Shown one piece after another: positions 13,433-13,589 of a stretch of 13,589 nt of DNA. Origin of the DNA: Planctomycetota bacterium. Its GTDB lineage: Bacteria > Planctomycetota > Planctomycetia > Pirellulales > UBA7805. Each line of letters opens with the position of its first letter. Positions within the stretch are counted from its first letter, which is position 1. The DNA is taken from positions 1-13,589 of the forward strand of contig JAUWIQ010000008.1 of NCBI GenBank assembly GCA_030605285.1, in the 5' to 3' direction. Both the position numbers and the translations under genes were made by a program. The notes beneath the pieces were generated by a model that worked only from the letters and a program-made list of their open reading frames with translations, was not told the DNA's origin and ran no database searches.

Positions 13433-13589
13433 ATGCCCGCTATTTCAAAACGAATGATGAGTCTGGCAAACAAGGTCAAAGGCAAGGGGGCGCTGACCGT
13501 GGAGCAAGCCGTTGATTTGCTCAAGAGTTTTGAGGCTGTGAAATTTGATCAATCGGTGGAAATCGCCATGCGACTTGGCATCGACCCTA
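13433..13589 (+). CDS. rplA: 50S ribosomal protein L1, N-terminal part (cut by the window end)
   Basis: An open frame from the ATG at 13433 encodes MPAISKRMMSLANKVKGKG, then an L1-like stretch (LTVEQAVDLLKSF, VKFDQSVEIAMRLGIDP) up to the last base. The VKFD-SVE-A-RLGIDP pattern is diagnostic for L1, which forms the mobile L1 stalk at the ribosomal E site and usually represses its own operon. About 52 codons are visible out of some 230 expected. An alternative ATG at 13454 or 13457 cannot be excluded. The position directly after rplK is the conserved one. Confidence 0.93.
   Translation, partial: MPAISKRMMSLANKVKGKGALTVEQAVDLLKSFEAVKFDQSVEIAMRLGIDP

Noticed and set aside
13312..13515. 67-residue plus-strand open frame between rplK and rplA
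   Set aside because: It overlaps the start of rplA in another frame and shows no protein-like pattern.

Overview
The window looks like a chromosomal housekeeping region of a planctomycete, most likely in or near the Pirellulales. I infer this from recalled family resemblance, since no search was possible. The EF-Tu has a planctomycete-type switch I region, EF-Ts lacks the usual TDF motif, a sigma-70 protein carries extra helix-turn-helix domains at its N-terminus, and two secreted proteins resemble no widespread family I know. The sequence shows no phage, transposon, CRISPR or obvious horizontal-transfer signature.

Layout. (1) Positions 1-3240, plus strand: rpsB - tsf - pyrH - frr, the classical ribosomal protein S2 / EF-Ts / UMP kinase / ribosome recycling factor cluster. 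pyrH is interrupted at its 23rd codon by an in-frame TAG exactly where the conserved KLSGE serine belongs. (2) Positions 3358-6440, minus strand: two exported proteins of unknown function followed by cutA, all co-oriented and convergent with frr. (3) Positions 6441-7077: a long non-coding leader with short direct repeats, then a sigma-70 family gene (7078-8763, plus strand). (4) Positions 8764-9133: non-coding, with a likely terminator and GC-rich inverted repeats. (5) Positions 9134-11332: tRNA-Thr(TGT), tRNA-Tyr(GTA), tRNA-Gly(TCC), tRNA-Thr(GGT), tuf and tRNA-Trp(CCA). (6) Positions 11439-13589: secE, nusG, rplK and the 5' part of rplA, which runs off the window.

Most of the window therefore serves translation: ribosomal proteins (S2, L11, L1), elongation (EF-Tu and its exchange factor EF-Ts), recycling (RRF) and tRNAs. 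Transcription and export are also represented (NusG, sigma factor, SecE), together with pyrimidine nucleotide supply (PyrH). The order thrU-tyrU-glyT-thrT-tufB...secE-nusG-rplK-rplA known from E. coli is reproduced, with a tRNA-Trp between tuf and secE as in many other bacteria.

The points most worth a second look are the amber codon in the normally essential pyrH, the paired divergence of EF-Ts (TDF motif absent) and EF-Tu (switch I), the unusual sigma factor, the long acidic N-terminus of NusG, several short perfect tandem duplications in non-coding DNA, and mutually exclusive hairpins between tRNA-Trp and secE. I did not find a convincing new defence or mobile system.
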